From: Pseudaquidulcibacter sp041917055 | Lineage (GTDB): Bacteria > Pseudomonadota > Alphaproteobacteria > Caulobacterales > Aquidulcibacteraceae | Assembly: GCA_041917055.1 (NCBI GenBank) | Contig: JAYRYJ010000013.1 | Span: 1 to 54,044, forward strand | DNA: 54,044 bases | Direction: 5' to 3' | Part shown: positions 1-8,556 of the stretch, piece by piece | Position numbering within the stretch: position 1 is the stretch's first letter | Layout: each line of letters starts with the position of its first letter | The notes under the pieces: model-generated | The model's database searches: none | Told to the model about the DNA's origin: nothing | Seen by the model: only the letters and a program-made list of their open reading frames with translations | Program-made: the position numbers and the translations under genes

Positions 1-2
1 GG

Positions 3-221
3 GGGCGAATTGCTTATGCATTAAGCCCTGAACGCGGATTTTTTGCCCCGCCCGAAGTAAAAAACCTCAAAAAATTCCTAGAGGCGGGATACAAAACCCT
101 TGATGATGAAGCGAAAAAGCAAGTGATAAGCGACACAAATGCAATATGTTCCGCCTATGCCACTTGTAATGCAATTTCAGACGCAGATATTATGAAATTG
201 CAGACGTTCGATTTCAATTAG
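3..221 (+). CDS. C-terminal fragment of an unrecognised protein
   Basis: An open frame enters from the left edge and gives about 72 residues before a TAG stop. The fragment is polar and probably mostly helical, with two cysteines in the stretch ICSAYATCN and an ending LQTFDFN. I do not recognise a family and the N-terminal part lies outside the window. The stop codon is the first three bases of the 162-nt hairpin element, so the gene ends exactly where the element begins. Codon use looks like that of the neighbours. That it is a real gene is inferred from the open frame running from the edge with ordinary composition. Confidence 0.5.
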   Translation, partial: GRIAYALSPERGFFAPPEVKNLKKFLEAGYKTLDDEAKKQVISDTNAICSAYATCNAISDADIMKLQTFDFN

Positions 222-380
222 AGCGGAAATAGTTCAAGTGGAACAGGAATGGCGCAGGGATTTTGCGGCGTGACTGCGAGTTTTTTCGCTGATAATATTG
301 GAATATTTTCAAGAAAAAACTCGCTGTCACTACGCAAAAGAACAAGCCAGTCCGATTCCACTTGAACAATTTCCGCTCTA
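219..380. repeat. 162-nt palindromic element, copy 1
   Basis: The element begins TAGAGCGGAAAT and ends with the reverse complement of the same 12 bases. The arms keep pairing inward through GTTCAAGTGGAA, and again near the centre through GTGAC-N-GCGAGTTTTTTC, so the whole element can fold into one long imperfect hairpin around an AT-rich core (GATAATATTGGAATATTTTC). A second copy of the same length lies at 34505-34666. Its left TAG ends the incoming forward gene and its right CTA, read on the minus strand, is the TAG stop of thrB. It encodes no protein. It may be a REP- or MITE-like sequence or a bidirectional terminator; the mechanism is not shown. Confidence 0.85.
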
Positions 381-1340
381 ACCCCCATAATCAAACATTG
401 AACGTGCTGCACGGTGGAATGCTAATCGTGCGGTGTATTCTTTGGGGTCTTTCTTATTGACCACTGCCCCATCAAACTCGGTCAACCAATCCGCCATTCT
501 TGTAAGGAAAAAGCGCATCGCCGCGCCAAGGCAAAGAATTGGCATTGCGTCGCGTTCTTTATCCGTCAATGGGCGAATGCTTTCATAGCCCGCGATCAAA
601 GCGCGACCTTTGGTAAGGTCAAATTCGCGCCCTAAAGGCAAAAAGCACCAGGCATTAAGCATTATTGCCAGATCATAAGCCAATGAATCCGTGGCGGCGA
701 AATAAAAATCAATAAGGCCGGAAACATCATTGCCGATAAACATCACATTATCGGGGAATAAATCGGCGTGAATAAAACCGTGGGGAATATCCAAAGGCCA
801 TTTTGCGTCAATTTGCGCCAAATCCTCGGCGATTAAGGCACCAAGTTCGGTTTCAAAATCCCCTGCCCTTTCCGCAATTTTTTCCCACATTGCGCGCCAC
901 GCATCATGGCCTAGATTATTGGCGCGTTTTATGCCCAAATCCGCATTCGCCAAATGCAATTGCGCAAGTGCGCGACCCGCGCTTTTCACTTGTTCGGCAT
1001 TTGGGGTTTTGGGCGAAACACCTTTTAGAAAAGTGCATAATGCGCATTTTTTACCGGCTATTTCATAAACCAAATTACCGGATTCTGTGTGAATTGGCAG
1101 TGCGGTTTTAAGCCCTGCCTGCGCCGCATGTTCGGTTGCGCCCAAAAAAAACGGCAATTCCGAAACGTCGGTCATGGCCTCATAAATTGTTAAGACATAA
1201 CGATTATCATTTGTTTCTATTAAGAAATTGGAATTTTGCACACCCTCGGCAATTCCCTTAAATAATGTGATTTCCGACAGGCCAAAGGCCATTCGAATTT
1301 CTTCAATCTGTTCGTCGCTTAAATGAGTATAGACCGCCAT
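378..1340 (-). CDS. thrB: Homoserine kinase (ThrB, APH/choline-kinase fold)
   Basis: Phosphorylates homoserine with ATP in threonine synthesis, in the cytoplasm. The 320-residue protein begins MAVYTHLSDEQI, a start seen in this alphaproteobacterial ThrB type. It carries the kinase catalytic loop HADLFPDNV (residues 191-199) and the metal-binding Asp in LIDFYFAATD (Asp211). This is the aminoglycoside-phosphotransferase-like ThrB, not the GHMP type of enterics. A TTG six codons upstream is possible, but the ATG gives the canonical N-terminus. It is divergent from ruvX with only 41 bp between the starts. The TAG stop belongs to the end of the 162-nt element. Confidence 0.93.
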   Translation of the reverse strand: MAVYTHLSDEQIEEIRMAFGLSEITLFKGIAEGVQNSNFLIETNDNRYVLTIYEAMTDVSELPFFLGATEHAAQAGLKTALPIHTESGNLVYEIAGKKCALCTFLKGVSPKTPNAEQVKSAGRALAQLHLANADLGIKRANNLGHDAWRAMWEKIAERAGDFETELGALIAEDLAQIDAKWPLDIPHGFIHADLFPDNVMFIGNDVSGLIDFYFAATDSLAYDLAIMLNAWCFLPLGREFDLTKGRALIAGYESIRPLTDKERDAMPILCLGAAMRFFLTRMADWLTEFDGAVVNKKDPKEYTARLAFHRAARSMFDYGG

Positions 1341-1381
1341 ACTTTCTTTTTGCCGCAATTTGCACTAAGCCACAAGCCGCA

Positions 1382-1849
1382 ATGCCATTTTTTGACCTTA
1401 ACCAATTGTCGCAATTTCTAAACGCGCCTGAAAACAAAAAGGGCGCGCTTTTGGGTATTGATAATGGCGAAAAAAACATTGGCCTTGCGGTTTCCGACCT
1501 AACACGCACCATTGCAAGTCCGTTTAAGACCGTCAAAAAACGCAAATTTGGTGAAACCGCCGCCGAAATTTTCGCAGGCTTTGATGAAAAAGAATGTATT
1601 GCCATAATTATGGGCCACCCACTCAATCTTGATGGCTCTTCAGGGCCAAGTGCCCAAGCGGCACGCGCATTTGCGCGCAATCTTTTGAATTTTCGCGATG
1701 TGCCGATTATGCTTTATGACGAAAGGCTTTCGACAAGCGCAGTGCAAAAACAAATGATTGAAGCCGACATAAGCCGTAAAAAACGCGCATTAATGGTTGA
1801 TAGTGCGGCGGCAAGCTTTGTATTACAGGGCGTATTGGACTCAATATGA
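1382..1849 (+). CDS. ruvX: RuvX/YqgF pre-16S rRNA nuclease, RNase H fold
   Basis: A 155-residue YqgF-family protein, thought to process the 16S rRNA 5' end and historically described as a putative Holliday-junction resolvase. The RNase H-like motifs are present: GIDNGEKNIGLAVSD with the first catalytic Asp, GHPLNLDGSSGP, YDERLST with the catalytic Glu, and a C-terminal D-S-A-A-A segment. Length is usual for the family. It overlaps ubiA by four bases (ATGA), which suggests translational coupling. Its start faces the thrB start across a very short intergenic gap that must hold both promoters. Confidence 0.92.
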   Translation: MPFFDLNQLSQFLNAPENKKGALLGIDNGEKNIGLAVSDLTRTIASPFKTVKKRKFGETAAEIFAGFDEKECIAIIMGHPLNLDGSSGPSAQAARAFARNLLNFRDVPIMLYDERLSTSAVQKQMIEADISRKKRALMVDSAAASFVLQGVLDSI

Positions 1850-2784
1850 AAACCCCCGACGCCATTAAAACCTCAATAATCGATTATGCACCCAATGCCT
1901 TGCGCCCCTATTTGCAATTGTCGCGCTTTGATAGGCCGATTGGCTTTTGGCTTCTGGCACTGCCCTGTTTTATGGGTCAGGCTTTAGGGCGCATTGGCGA
2001 ATTTTTTTCACTCTATGATTTGAAGCTCGCGGTTTTGTGGATAATCGGTTCAATCGCCATGCGCGGCGCTGGTTGCACCATTAATGACATTGCGGACAAG
2101 GATTTTGATGCCAAGGTCGAACGCACCAAAAATCGCCCCCTTGCCTGCGGTGCTTTAAGCACGAAACAGGCATATTTATGGCTTGGTTTGCAATTATTTA
2201 TAGGGCTTTTGGTGCTTTTGGCATTGCCAAGACAGGCACAAATTGTGGCGCTTTTTTCCATTCCAATGTTCATAATATACCCCTTTATGAAACGCATAAC
2301 GTTTTGGCCCCAGGCATGGTTGGGTCTGACTTTCAATTGGGGTATTTTGGTTGGCTTTGCCGCCGTAGAGCCGTTGAATTTCGGGGCGTTTCTATTGTTT
2401 TTCGCCGCAGCGTTTTGGACCTTGGGCTATGACACAATCTATGCGATGAGCGACGTGCAAGATGATGCAATTGTCGGTGTTAAATCCACCGCCTTAAAAT
2501 TTGGCGATGAAGCGCCCGAAAATGTCAAAAATTTCTATCGCGCCGCAATCGGCCTTATATTTTTGGCGGTTTTTGCCGAAACAGAAATAGATTGGTCTTT
2601 ATTGGCAATTTTACCGATTGGTGCGCTGGTTTATCGGGATTTAATGAAACAGGTTCGCGCCCTTGAACAGGGTGAAAGCGATTATACGAAACTATTCCGC
2701 GCCAATAAAAATGTCGGGATCTTGATGATTTTGGCTTTGGTTTGCGTGGTCTTGGTAAAATTTGGTTTGGGCTTCATTCCATAA
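1846..2784 (+). CDS. ubiA: 4-hydroxybenzoate polyprenyltransferase (UbiA)
   Basis: Integral membrane prenyltransferase that attaches the polyprenyl tail to 4-hydroxybenzoate in ubiquinone synthesis. The 312-residue protein has eight to nine hydrophobic segments and the two Asp-rich motifs of the family: NDIADKDFD in the first half and DVQDD in the YAMSDVQDDAIVG segment. The start overlaps the ruvX stop (ATGA). The 3' end overlaps the convergent recG stop by 11 bases, so no separate terminator fits between them. The neighbouring ruvX is not functionally related; coupling is probably just compaction. Confidence 0.93.
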   Translation: MKTPDAIKTSIIDYAPNALRPYLQLSRFDRPIGFWLLALPCFMGQALGRIGEFFSLYDLKLAVLWIIGSIAMRGAGCTINDIADKDFDAKVERTKNRPLACGALSTKQAYLWLGLQLFIGLLVLLALPRQAQIVALFSIPMFIIYPFMKRITFWPQAWLGLTFNWGILVGFAAVEPLNFGAFLLFFAAAFWTLGYDTIYAMSDVQDDAIVGVKSTALKFGDEAPENVKNFYRAAIGLIFLAVFAETEIDWSLLAILPIGALVYRDLMKQVRALEQGESDYTKLFRANKNVGILMILALVCVVLVKFGLGFIP

Positions 2785-4837
2785 TCACCCGCACCGGTGC
2801 GTCAAACAAATGCAATAAAACTTCAAGTTTTTCCGACCGTTCGGCATTTTCATTCAAAGCAATCAATCGCGCTTCATCACGCGCCATTTGAAATAATTCG
2901 CGGTGCAATGCCAAATCGGCAAATTTGAATTCCGGTAATCCGGTTTGTTTTAGCCCAAGCATGTCACCCGCCCCGCGCAATTCAAAATCTTTTTCGGCAA
3001 TAACAAAACCATCATTGGTTTCGCGCAGGGTTTCAATGCGGGTTTTGGCATTGTCGCCCAATGGCGCTTTATAAACTAAGAAGCAATAAGATTGCCGCTC
3101 GCCGCGCCCAACACGCCCGCGCAATTGGTGAAGCTGTGCCAGGCCAAATCTTTCGGCGTGTTCAATCACCATGATTGATGCCTCTTTAACGTCAATCCCG
3201 ACTTCAATGACCGAAGTTGCGACCAAAATTTGCGCTTCACCCGTTTGAAAGCGCGAAAGTGCCAGGTCTTTTTGCGCATTTGGCATTTGCCCGTGAATTA
3301 TTTCGACTTTTAATCCAAAGCGCTTTTTCAAATCGGCAAATCTGTCATTCACTGCCGTTAAATCCAAAACCTCACTTTCTTCAACCAATGGACAGACCCA
3401 ATAGACACGATCATCATTTTTTATGGCGCGCCCAATTGAGGAAATAACTTCTTCAATGCGTTTCAAATCAAAGGCAAGAGTTTGAATTGGTTTGCGATTT
3501 TTGGGTTTTTCGTCCAAAATCGACATATCCATATCGCCATAATTGGCAATTGCCAAAGTGCGCGGGATTGGCGTTGCCGACATATTCAAAACATGCGGCA
3601 TTTGCCCTTTTTGTTTCAAAGCACGGCGCGCATTAACGCCAAATCTATGCTGTTCGTCGATAATTACAAAACCCAAATTATGAAATTCGACCAAATCCTG
3701 AAACAGCGCATGGGTGCCGACAATCACATGCGCCGCGCCATTTTTGATTTTTTCAAGGATTTCGCTGCGGGTTTTGCCTTTATCGCGACCGGTAAGTGCG
3801 ATGGTGTCAATTCCCAATGGTGCCAAAATGCTTTTCACATTTTGTAAATGTTGACGCGCCAAAACCTCGGTCGGGGCCATTAAAGCTGTTTGCACGCCAT
3901 TTTTGGCACAAATATAAGCCCCAAATGCCGCCACAAGGGTCTTGCCTGCCCCAACATCACCTTGCAAAAGGCGCGACATTGGCAATTCATTGCAAAAATC
4001 TTTGACCAAATCCGAAAATGCGCGCAATTGCGCATTTGTAGGTTCATAGGGCAGCGAGCTTATGAATTGGTTTTGCCATTCATTTTCAAACCTCAAAGGC
4101 GTGCGTTTAAGGGCGGCGCGTTCCTTATATGCCTGTGCCAATATTAATTGCCGAGCCAATAATTCGTCATAGGCCAATCTTTGATGGGAAGCCGAATTTA
4201 TTTTAAGCGCTTCCTCAGTGTCGGGATTGTGCAATTCCATCAATGCCGAATGAAAATCAGGCAATTTATGGCGTGTGACAATGCCATTATCCAGCCATTC
4301 GGGATAATTGATGGTCAATGCGGCGGCCTGTTTACAGATGCTTGCCAATAATTTTTGCGATAGGCCCGCAGTATTGCCATACACTGCCTCAAACGCGACA
4401 TTGGCGGCTGCATCATCTAAATCCAAAATCCGGCTGGGGTGATTGATTTGCTTTTCATAAAAGCGCTCTTGCACTTCGCCACTAATAATACGGTGCGCCC
4501 CAATCGGCAGGCGCGCTTTTAAGTATCGCGGATTGGGGTTGAAAAATACCAAAGTTAAAAATCCGGTTTCGTCAGAAACCCGCACTCGATATGGGCGGTT
4601 TTTATAGGCTTCTTCATGTGCATCGACCGTCACGACATAATTCGCCATTTGCCCGATCAAAGCATCAGCAATTTTGCAATTATGGCGCCTATCAATGACC
4701 CGAAACGGTAAGTGAAACGCCGCATCACGCACCAATTCCCCACCAATTGCTTTTTCAATTAAGGGTAAAGTCTTTGGCCCTACGCCTTTAAGGCGCGAAA
4801 TAGGTTGAAAAAGCGGGTTAAGAATTTGCGGACGCAT
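2774..4837 (-). CDS. recG: ATP-dependent DNA helicase RecG
   Basis: Branch-migration helicase that remodels stalled replication forks and Holliday junctions. The 687 residues show the N-terminal wedge/OB region (about 1-150), Walker A GDVGAGKT (293-300), the DEQH motif (394-397), the SATPIPRT motif, and helicase C-terminal motifs including QLRGRVGRG. The ending, with its FELRGAGDMLGLKQTG segment, matches RecG. The length is usual. The ATG start follows the typical N-terminus LFQPISRLKGVGPK. It overlaps ubiA at the 3' end and its promoter must lie in the 85-bp gap shared with the exported-protein gene. Confidence 0.95.
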   Translation of the reverse strand: MRPQILNPLFQPISRLKGVGPKTLPLIEKAIGGELVRDAAFHLPFRVIDRRHNCKIADALIGQMANYVVTVDAHEEAYKNRPYRVRVSDETGFLTLVFFNPNPRYLKARLPIGAHRIISGEVQERFYEKQINHPSRILDLDDAAANVAFEAVYGNTAGLSQKLLASICKQAAALTINYPEWLDNGIVTRHKLPDFHSALMELHNPDTEEALKINSASHQRLAYDELLARQLILAQAYKERAALKRTPLRFENEWQNQFISSLPYEPTNAQLRAFSDLVKDFCNELPMSRLLQGDVGAGKTLVAAFGAYICAKNGVQTALMAPTEVLARQHLQNVKSILAPLGIDTIALTGRDKGKTRSEILEKIKNGAAHVIVGTHALFQDLVEFHNLGFVIIDEQHRFGVNARRALKQKGQMPHVLNMSATPIPRTLAIANYGDMDMSILDEKPKNRKPIQTLAFDLKRIEEVISSIGRAIKNDDRVYWVCPLVEESEVLDLTAVNDRFADLKKRFGLKVEIIHGQMPNAQKDLALSRFQTGEAQILVATSVIEVGIDVKEASIMVIEHAERFGLAQLHQLRGRVGRGERQSYCFLVYKAPLGDNAKTRIETLRETNDGFVIAEKDFELRGAGDMLGLKQTGLPEFKFADLALHRELFQMARDEARLIALNENAERSEKLEVLLHLFDAPVRVIME

Positions 4838-4855
4838 CTAATTTTCGACTTCTAG

Positions 4856-4887
4856 TTGACTTGAAAACTAATATTAGTAGTTAATAA
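4856..4887 (+). promoter_or_regulatory. Candidate promoter with a 12-bp palindrome
   Basis: TTGACT at 4856-4861 resembles a -35 box, and AT-rich GTTAAT/TAATAA sequences at about 4880-4887 could be the -10 region. Between them sits the perfect palindrome ACTAATATTAGT (4867-4878), a plausible operator. It precedes the exported-protein gene. Assignment is by sequence resemblance only; the -10 spacing (18-20 nt) is not ideal. Confidence 0.35.
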
Positions 4888-4922
4888 TAGAAATTCAAAC
4901 TTATTTGTTCCGGACTTTTGTT

Positions 4923-5729
4923 ATGAAAATCAAAGTTAATAAATCAGGTCTTAAGTATGTTCTTTTCGTGTTAATTTTGACTTCGAGAAATATCGCAAAT
5001 TCGGAACCAACCCAGACAATCACATTGGAAGAAATAAAGCGCGCTGATGCTGACTTTGAAAAAGTGACCAAATCGCAATTGTTACCTTGGAACGAGAGTT
5101 ACAGCCTGAATTCAGAAATGGGTGTTATGATTCAGCCTCATAATATTGGTGTAGGCGATGTAATAATTCGATTTCAATATACTTATAAATACGCGTTGAA
5201 ATTAGAGGCTGACATTCAAAGCAAGGGACTTTGGGGCAAGACAAAAACAATTATTCAAAAAGGTGCATTAGGTTATAAATTGGTTGGCGCAAGTTTAGGC
5301 TCAAATCAAAATGCCGGTGCGAACCTTGGCGATACTTACTGCTTTCTTCCTAATAATGCTGATCCTGACAATAAAGGCGCATGTGTTATTGTTTCTTCGG
5401 AACAAAAAGGCTTGATAGGCGCAAAACCGTTTTATTTTGGAAGAGGTGGAATAAAGGAGGAATTCTCACTGCTCACCACATTGGTTTTTAGCGAAATCGC
5501 TGAAAACGCGAATTCAAATTATACAGTCGAATATCGCGTGAAGCGCATCGATTCCAATGATTGCGTGATTGAAGTATTAATAAATGGCATTTGGGTTGAG
5601 GATTTAGTGAGATCAACAACACTTAAGTCCGAGAACTTTGTTCCAACAGAATACGGATATTTTCGAATTTCCAAAGATACTGAAAATGGTAAATTAAAAC
5701 TGGAATTGACTTCATTAGTCGGTTCTTGA
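4923..5729 (+). CDS. Exported protein of unknown function
   Basis: I do not recognise this family. From the ATG at 4923 the product is 268 residues. It has a signal peptide: a basic start MKIKVNKSGLKY, a hydrophobic core VLFVLILTS, and a likely cleavage site after NIANS. The mature part is rich in Asn, Lys, Gly and Thr, looks mainly beta-stranded, and has three cysteines (TYCF, GACV, DCVI). A TTG start 18 bases upstream is possible, but the ATG has GGA about seven bases ahead and gives a cleaner signal peptide. It lies between recG and rarA, which are functionally unrelated to it, and its 3' end overlaps the convergent rarA stop by 15 bases. The composition is more AT- and Asn-rich than its neighbours. 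Confidence 0.7.
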   Translation: MKIKVNKSGLKYVLFVLILTSRNIANSEPTQTITLEEIKRADADFEKVTKSQLLPWNESYSLNSEMGVMIQPHNIGVGDVIIRFQYTYKYALKLEADIQSKGLWGKTKTIIQKGALGYKLVGASLGSNQNAGANLGDTYCFLPNNADPDNKGACVIVSSEQKGLIGAKPFYFGRGGIKEEFSLLTTLVFSEIAENANSNYTVEYRVKRIDSNDCVIEVLINGIWVEDLVRSTTLKSENFVPTEYGYFRISKDTENGKLKLELTSLVGS

Positions 5730-7019
5730 ACGCAATTTCCGCCAGTGCGCAAGTTTTTCGATTATTCGGCTTTCCGCACCAACATCTTTGGGGTGGAAAA
5801 CTTCGGGTTGGCCCATTTTATCCGGAAAGCCTGATAGACCTGAAACGCCACCCTTCACATCATGGTCATAGACATATTTTTCGCCATATCCCAAGTCTTT
5901 CATTAATCCGGTCGGCGCATTCAAAAAGTGTTTGGGCGGTGGTTCGTTTTGGGTGCGCTTTGCCAAATCCATTGCCTCACCAAATGCCATATAAACCGCA
6001 TTTGACTTGGGCGCGCAAGCAAGATGAGTAACCGCTTGGGCCAGTGCCAATTCGCCTTCCGGGCTTCCCAATCTTTCATAAGTATTGGCGGCGGCAATTG
6101 TCATGGCAAGGGCATTGGGTTCGGCGAGGCCAATATCTTCTGATGCCATTCTTATCAAACGGCGCGCAATAAAACGCGGGTCTTCACCACCCATAAGCAT
6201 TCTCGCAAGCCAATAAAGCGATGCATCAGGGTCAGACGCGCGCACCGATTTATGCAAAGCCGAAATCAGATTATAATGCTCATCTTTATTTTTATCATAA
6301 TTCGCCGCGCGCTTTTGCGCGAATTTCATGACAAAATCGGCGTCGATTGAAGAGCGGTTTAGGGCAAGCATTTCACCCAAAATATTCAATAAATAACGCC
6401 CATCGCCGTCACAAAGCGAAATAAGCGCAGATTTTGCGCCATCTTCAAGCGCATTCTCACGCCCTGAATACATAAGGCCACGCGCCAATAATTCGTGCAA
6501 ATCCGCTTCACCAAGTTTTTCCAAAACAAAAACCCGCGCGCGCGATAAAACCGCATTATTGAGTTCAAAACTTGGATTTTCGGTGGTCGCGCCGACCAAG
6601 GTCACAAGACCACTTTCTACATAGGGCAGAAAGCCATCTTGTTGGGCGCGATTAAAACGATGAATTTCATCGACAAACAAAAGCGTGCGCTTTCCCATTT
6701 TTTGAAAAGTTTGCGCGGTTTCAAACGCTTTTTTTAATTCTGCGACGCCTGAAAAAACGGCGGAAATCGGCAAAAATTCATATCCCGCCTCTTTGGCCAA
6801 AAGCCGCGCAATTGTGGTTTTGCCAACCCCCGGCGGCCCCCACAAAATCATACTAGCAAGGCGCCCGACTTTCACCATTTCGTGAATTGGGCCGTCGGTT
6901 CCCAATAATTTTTCCTGTCCCAAAACTTCGGACAGGGATTTCGGGCGTAAAACCTCACTCAAAGGGCGATTATCGGCCTTAATTGTTTGAGTTTGGTTTT
7001 CGCCGAATAAATCACTCAA
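5715..7019 (-). CDS. rarA: Replication-associated recombination protein RarA (MgsA)
   Basis: AAA+ ATPase of the clamp-loader superfamily that acts at stalled forks. The 434-residue protein has Walker A GPPGVGKT (61-68), the Walker B segment FVDEIH (115-120), sensor sequence GATTENPSFE, and the family tail with HYNLISALHKSVRASDPDA. The start is a TTG that overlaps the degP TGA; it gives the usual MSDLF opening and no better start lies nearby. It is therefore translated as the second gene after degP. Its 3' end overlaps the unrelated exported-protein gene. Confidence 0.93.
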   Translation of the reverse strand: MSDLFGENQTQTIKADNRPLSEVLRPKSLSEVLGQEKLLGTDGPIHEMVKVGRLASMILWGPPGVGKTTIARLLAKEAGYEFLPISAVFSGVAELKKAFETAQTFQKMGKRTLLFVDEIHRFNRAQQDGFLPYVESGLVTLVGATTENPSFELNNAVLSRARVFVLEKLGEADLHELLARGLMYSGRENALEDGAKSALISLCDGDGRYLLNILGEMLALNRSSIDADFVMKFAQKRAANYDKNKDEHYNLISALHKSVRASDPDASLYWLARMLMGGEDPRFIARRLIRMASEDIGLAEPNALAMTIAAANTYERLGSPEGELALAQAVTHLACAPKSNAVYMAFGEAMDLAKRTQNEPPPKHFLNAPTGLMKDLGYGEKYVYDHDVKGGVSGLSGFPDKMGQPEVFHPKDVGAESRIIEKLAHWRKLRSRTD

Positions 7020-8476
7020 AGATAAATGACACCTGTTCTGGAGCGGCCTTCGCGGATTATTGTTACTTCACCTTGGGTTTTTTTTCCCAATTTGGCCTCT
7101 AATTCGCCGATATTACTAATGGCGTCTCCATTTATGTCAATGATTATGTCGCCGCGTTGGAAACCTGATTTTTGTGCCAGCGAATTATCGTCAACATTCA
7201 AAACCACGACGCCTTTTGAAAATGCGTCAAGACCCAAATTATCGGCTAAATATGGCGTAATATCCGCCAAAGTCGCGCCGCCAAAACTATTTTGACCATT
7301 TAGTTTCTTTTGCGTCGGATTATCACCAGGTATTGCGGTCAAAACCCCTTCGCCTGACATTAATTTGCCGTCGCGATAGAAATCGAATTTCACTTTTTGC
7401 TTGGGTGCAATGGTTGCCGCCAAGTATCTTAGACCGCTTTCGTCGCTTACTTCAGTGCCATTGAAATTGACAATTACATCGCCGCGCTTAATACCCGCAG
7501 ATGCCGCAGCACTTTCTTTATTAACCTCGGTCACAATTACTCCCGAAGGTTTTGGCAATTTCATGGTTTGTGCAAGTTCGGCGGTAACATTTTGCCCCTT
7601 AACACCGGCCCATGCACGAATAATTTTGCCTTCATTCAATGCACCTTCAACAACACGGCGCACCATTTCCGACGGTATAGCAAAGCCAACCCCCGCCGAC
7701 GAACCACTTTGCGAGAAAATGGCGGTATTAACGCCGACCAAATTACCAAACATATCAACCAATGCACCGCCCGAATTGCCGGGGTTAATTGAGGCATCAG
7801 TTTGAATAAAAAAGGAATAATCGGTAATACCAACATCGGTGCGCGCAAGGGCGGAGATTATGCCACCCGTGACGGTCTGCCCGACGCCGAATGGATTGCC
7901 AATCGCCAAAACCTGATCGCCAACTTGGGCTTTAGAAGTATCAGCAAAATTCAAGAATGGCAATTTTTGACCGCCAGTATCAATTTTCAAAACCGCCAAA
8001 TCGGAACGCGCGTCTGCAACCAAAATTTTTGCCGGAAATTCGCGCTTATCACTTAAAATAACCATTAATTCGGTGGCATTTTGCACAACGTGATTATTGG
8101 TAACAATCACGCCATCTTCGCGAACAACAACGCCCGAACCTTGAGATTGGGAGGCCTTATCAGGGATTTTGAAAGCACCCCAAAACGGGTCAATCCCCAC
8201 CCTGCCCTTTTGAATAGAGCGGGCATAGACATTCACCACCGCACCTGAAGATTTTTTTACAACAGGGGCATAGGACGCCTGTGCATCTGTTTTTGTGACT
8301 GGAACAAAGCGATTAGAATTATCGGCAATTTGCACATTTTGCGTATTTTCAATCGGCGCATCTTTATGTGTCACTTTATCGACCAAATCGGGCCCATAAG
8401 CAACCGCACCCGCGCCAAGTGCCGCCACGGCAAGAAGTTTCAACATATTACCCAATGCTCCTGATTTTTGTGCCAT
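7016..8476 (-). CDS. degP: Do-family periplasmic serine protease (DegP/DegQ-like)
   Basis: Envelope quality-control protease. The 486-residue protein starts with a hydrophobic signal/anchor (residues 11-28), followed by a trypsin-like domain with the triad His129 (NNHVV), Asp159 (ARSDLAVLK) and Ser235 (GNSGGA). Two PDZ domains follow (about 290-375 and 400-486). The Ser-protease linker SQSQGSG is typical. Gene order degP then rarA with overlapping stop and start suggests a coupled operon. DegP, DegQ and DegS paralogues cannot be separated by eye, but two PDZ domains exclude DegS. Confidence 0.92.
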   Translation of the reverse strand: MAQKSGALGNMLKLLAVAALGAGAVAYGPDLVDKVTHKDAPIENTQNVQIADNSNRFVPVTKTDAQASYAPVVKKSSGAVVNVYARSIQKGRVGIDPFWGAFKIPDKASQSQGSGVVVREDGVIVTNNHVVQNATELMVILSDKREFPAKILVADARSDLAVLKIDTGGQKLPFLNFADTSKAQVGDQVLAIGNPFGVGQTVTGGIISALARTDVGITDYSFFIQTDASINPGNSGGALVDMFGNLVGVNTAIFSQSGSSAGVGFAIPSEMVRRVVEGALNEGKIIRAWAGVKGQNVTAELAQTMKLPKPSGVIVTEVNKESAAASAGIKRGDVIVNFNGTEVSDESGLRYLAATIAPKQKVKFDFYRDGKLMSGEGVLTAIPGDNPTQKKLNGQNSFGGATLADITPYLADNLGLDAFSKGVVVLNVDDNSLAQKSGFQRGDIIIDINGDAISNIGELEAKLGKKTQGEVTIIREGRSRTGVIYL

Positions 8477-8556
8477 TTCGCGATTTCCGTTTCGCCCAAC
8501 ATCAAATACTTCGCCGCCCCAAAATCAAGGGGCGGCGAATGAATTTTCAGCAATGA

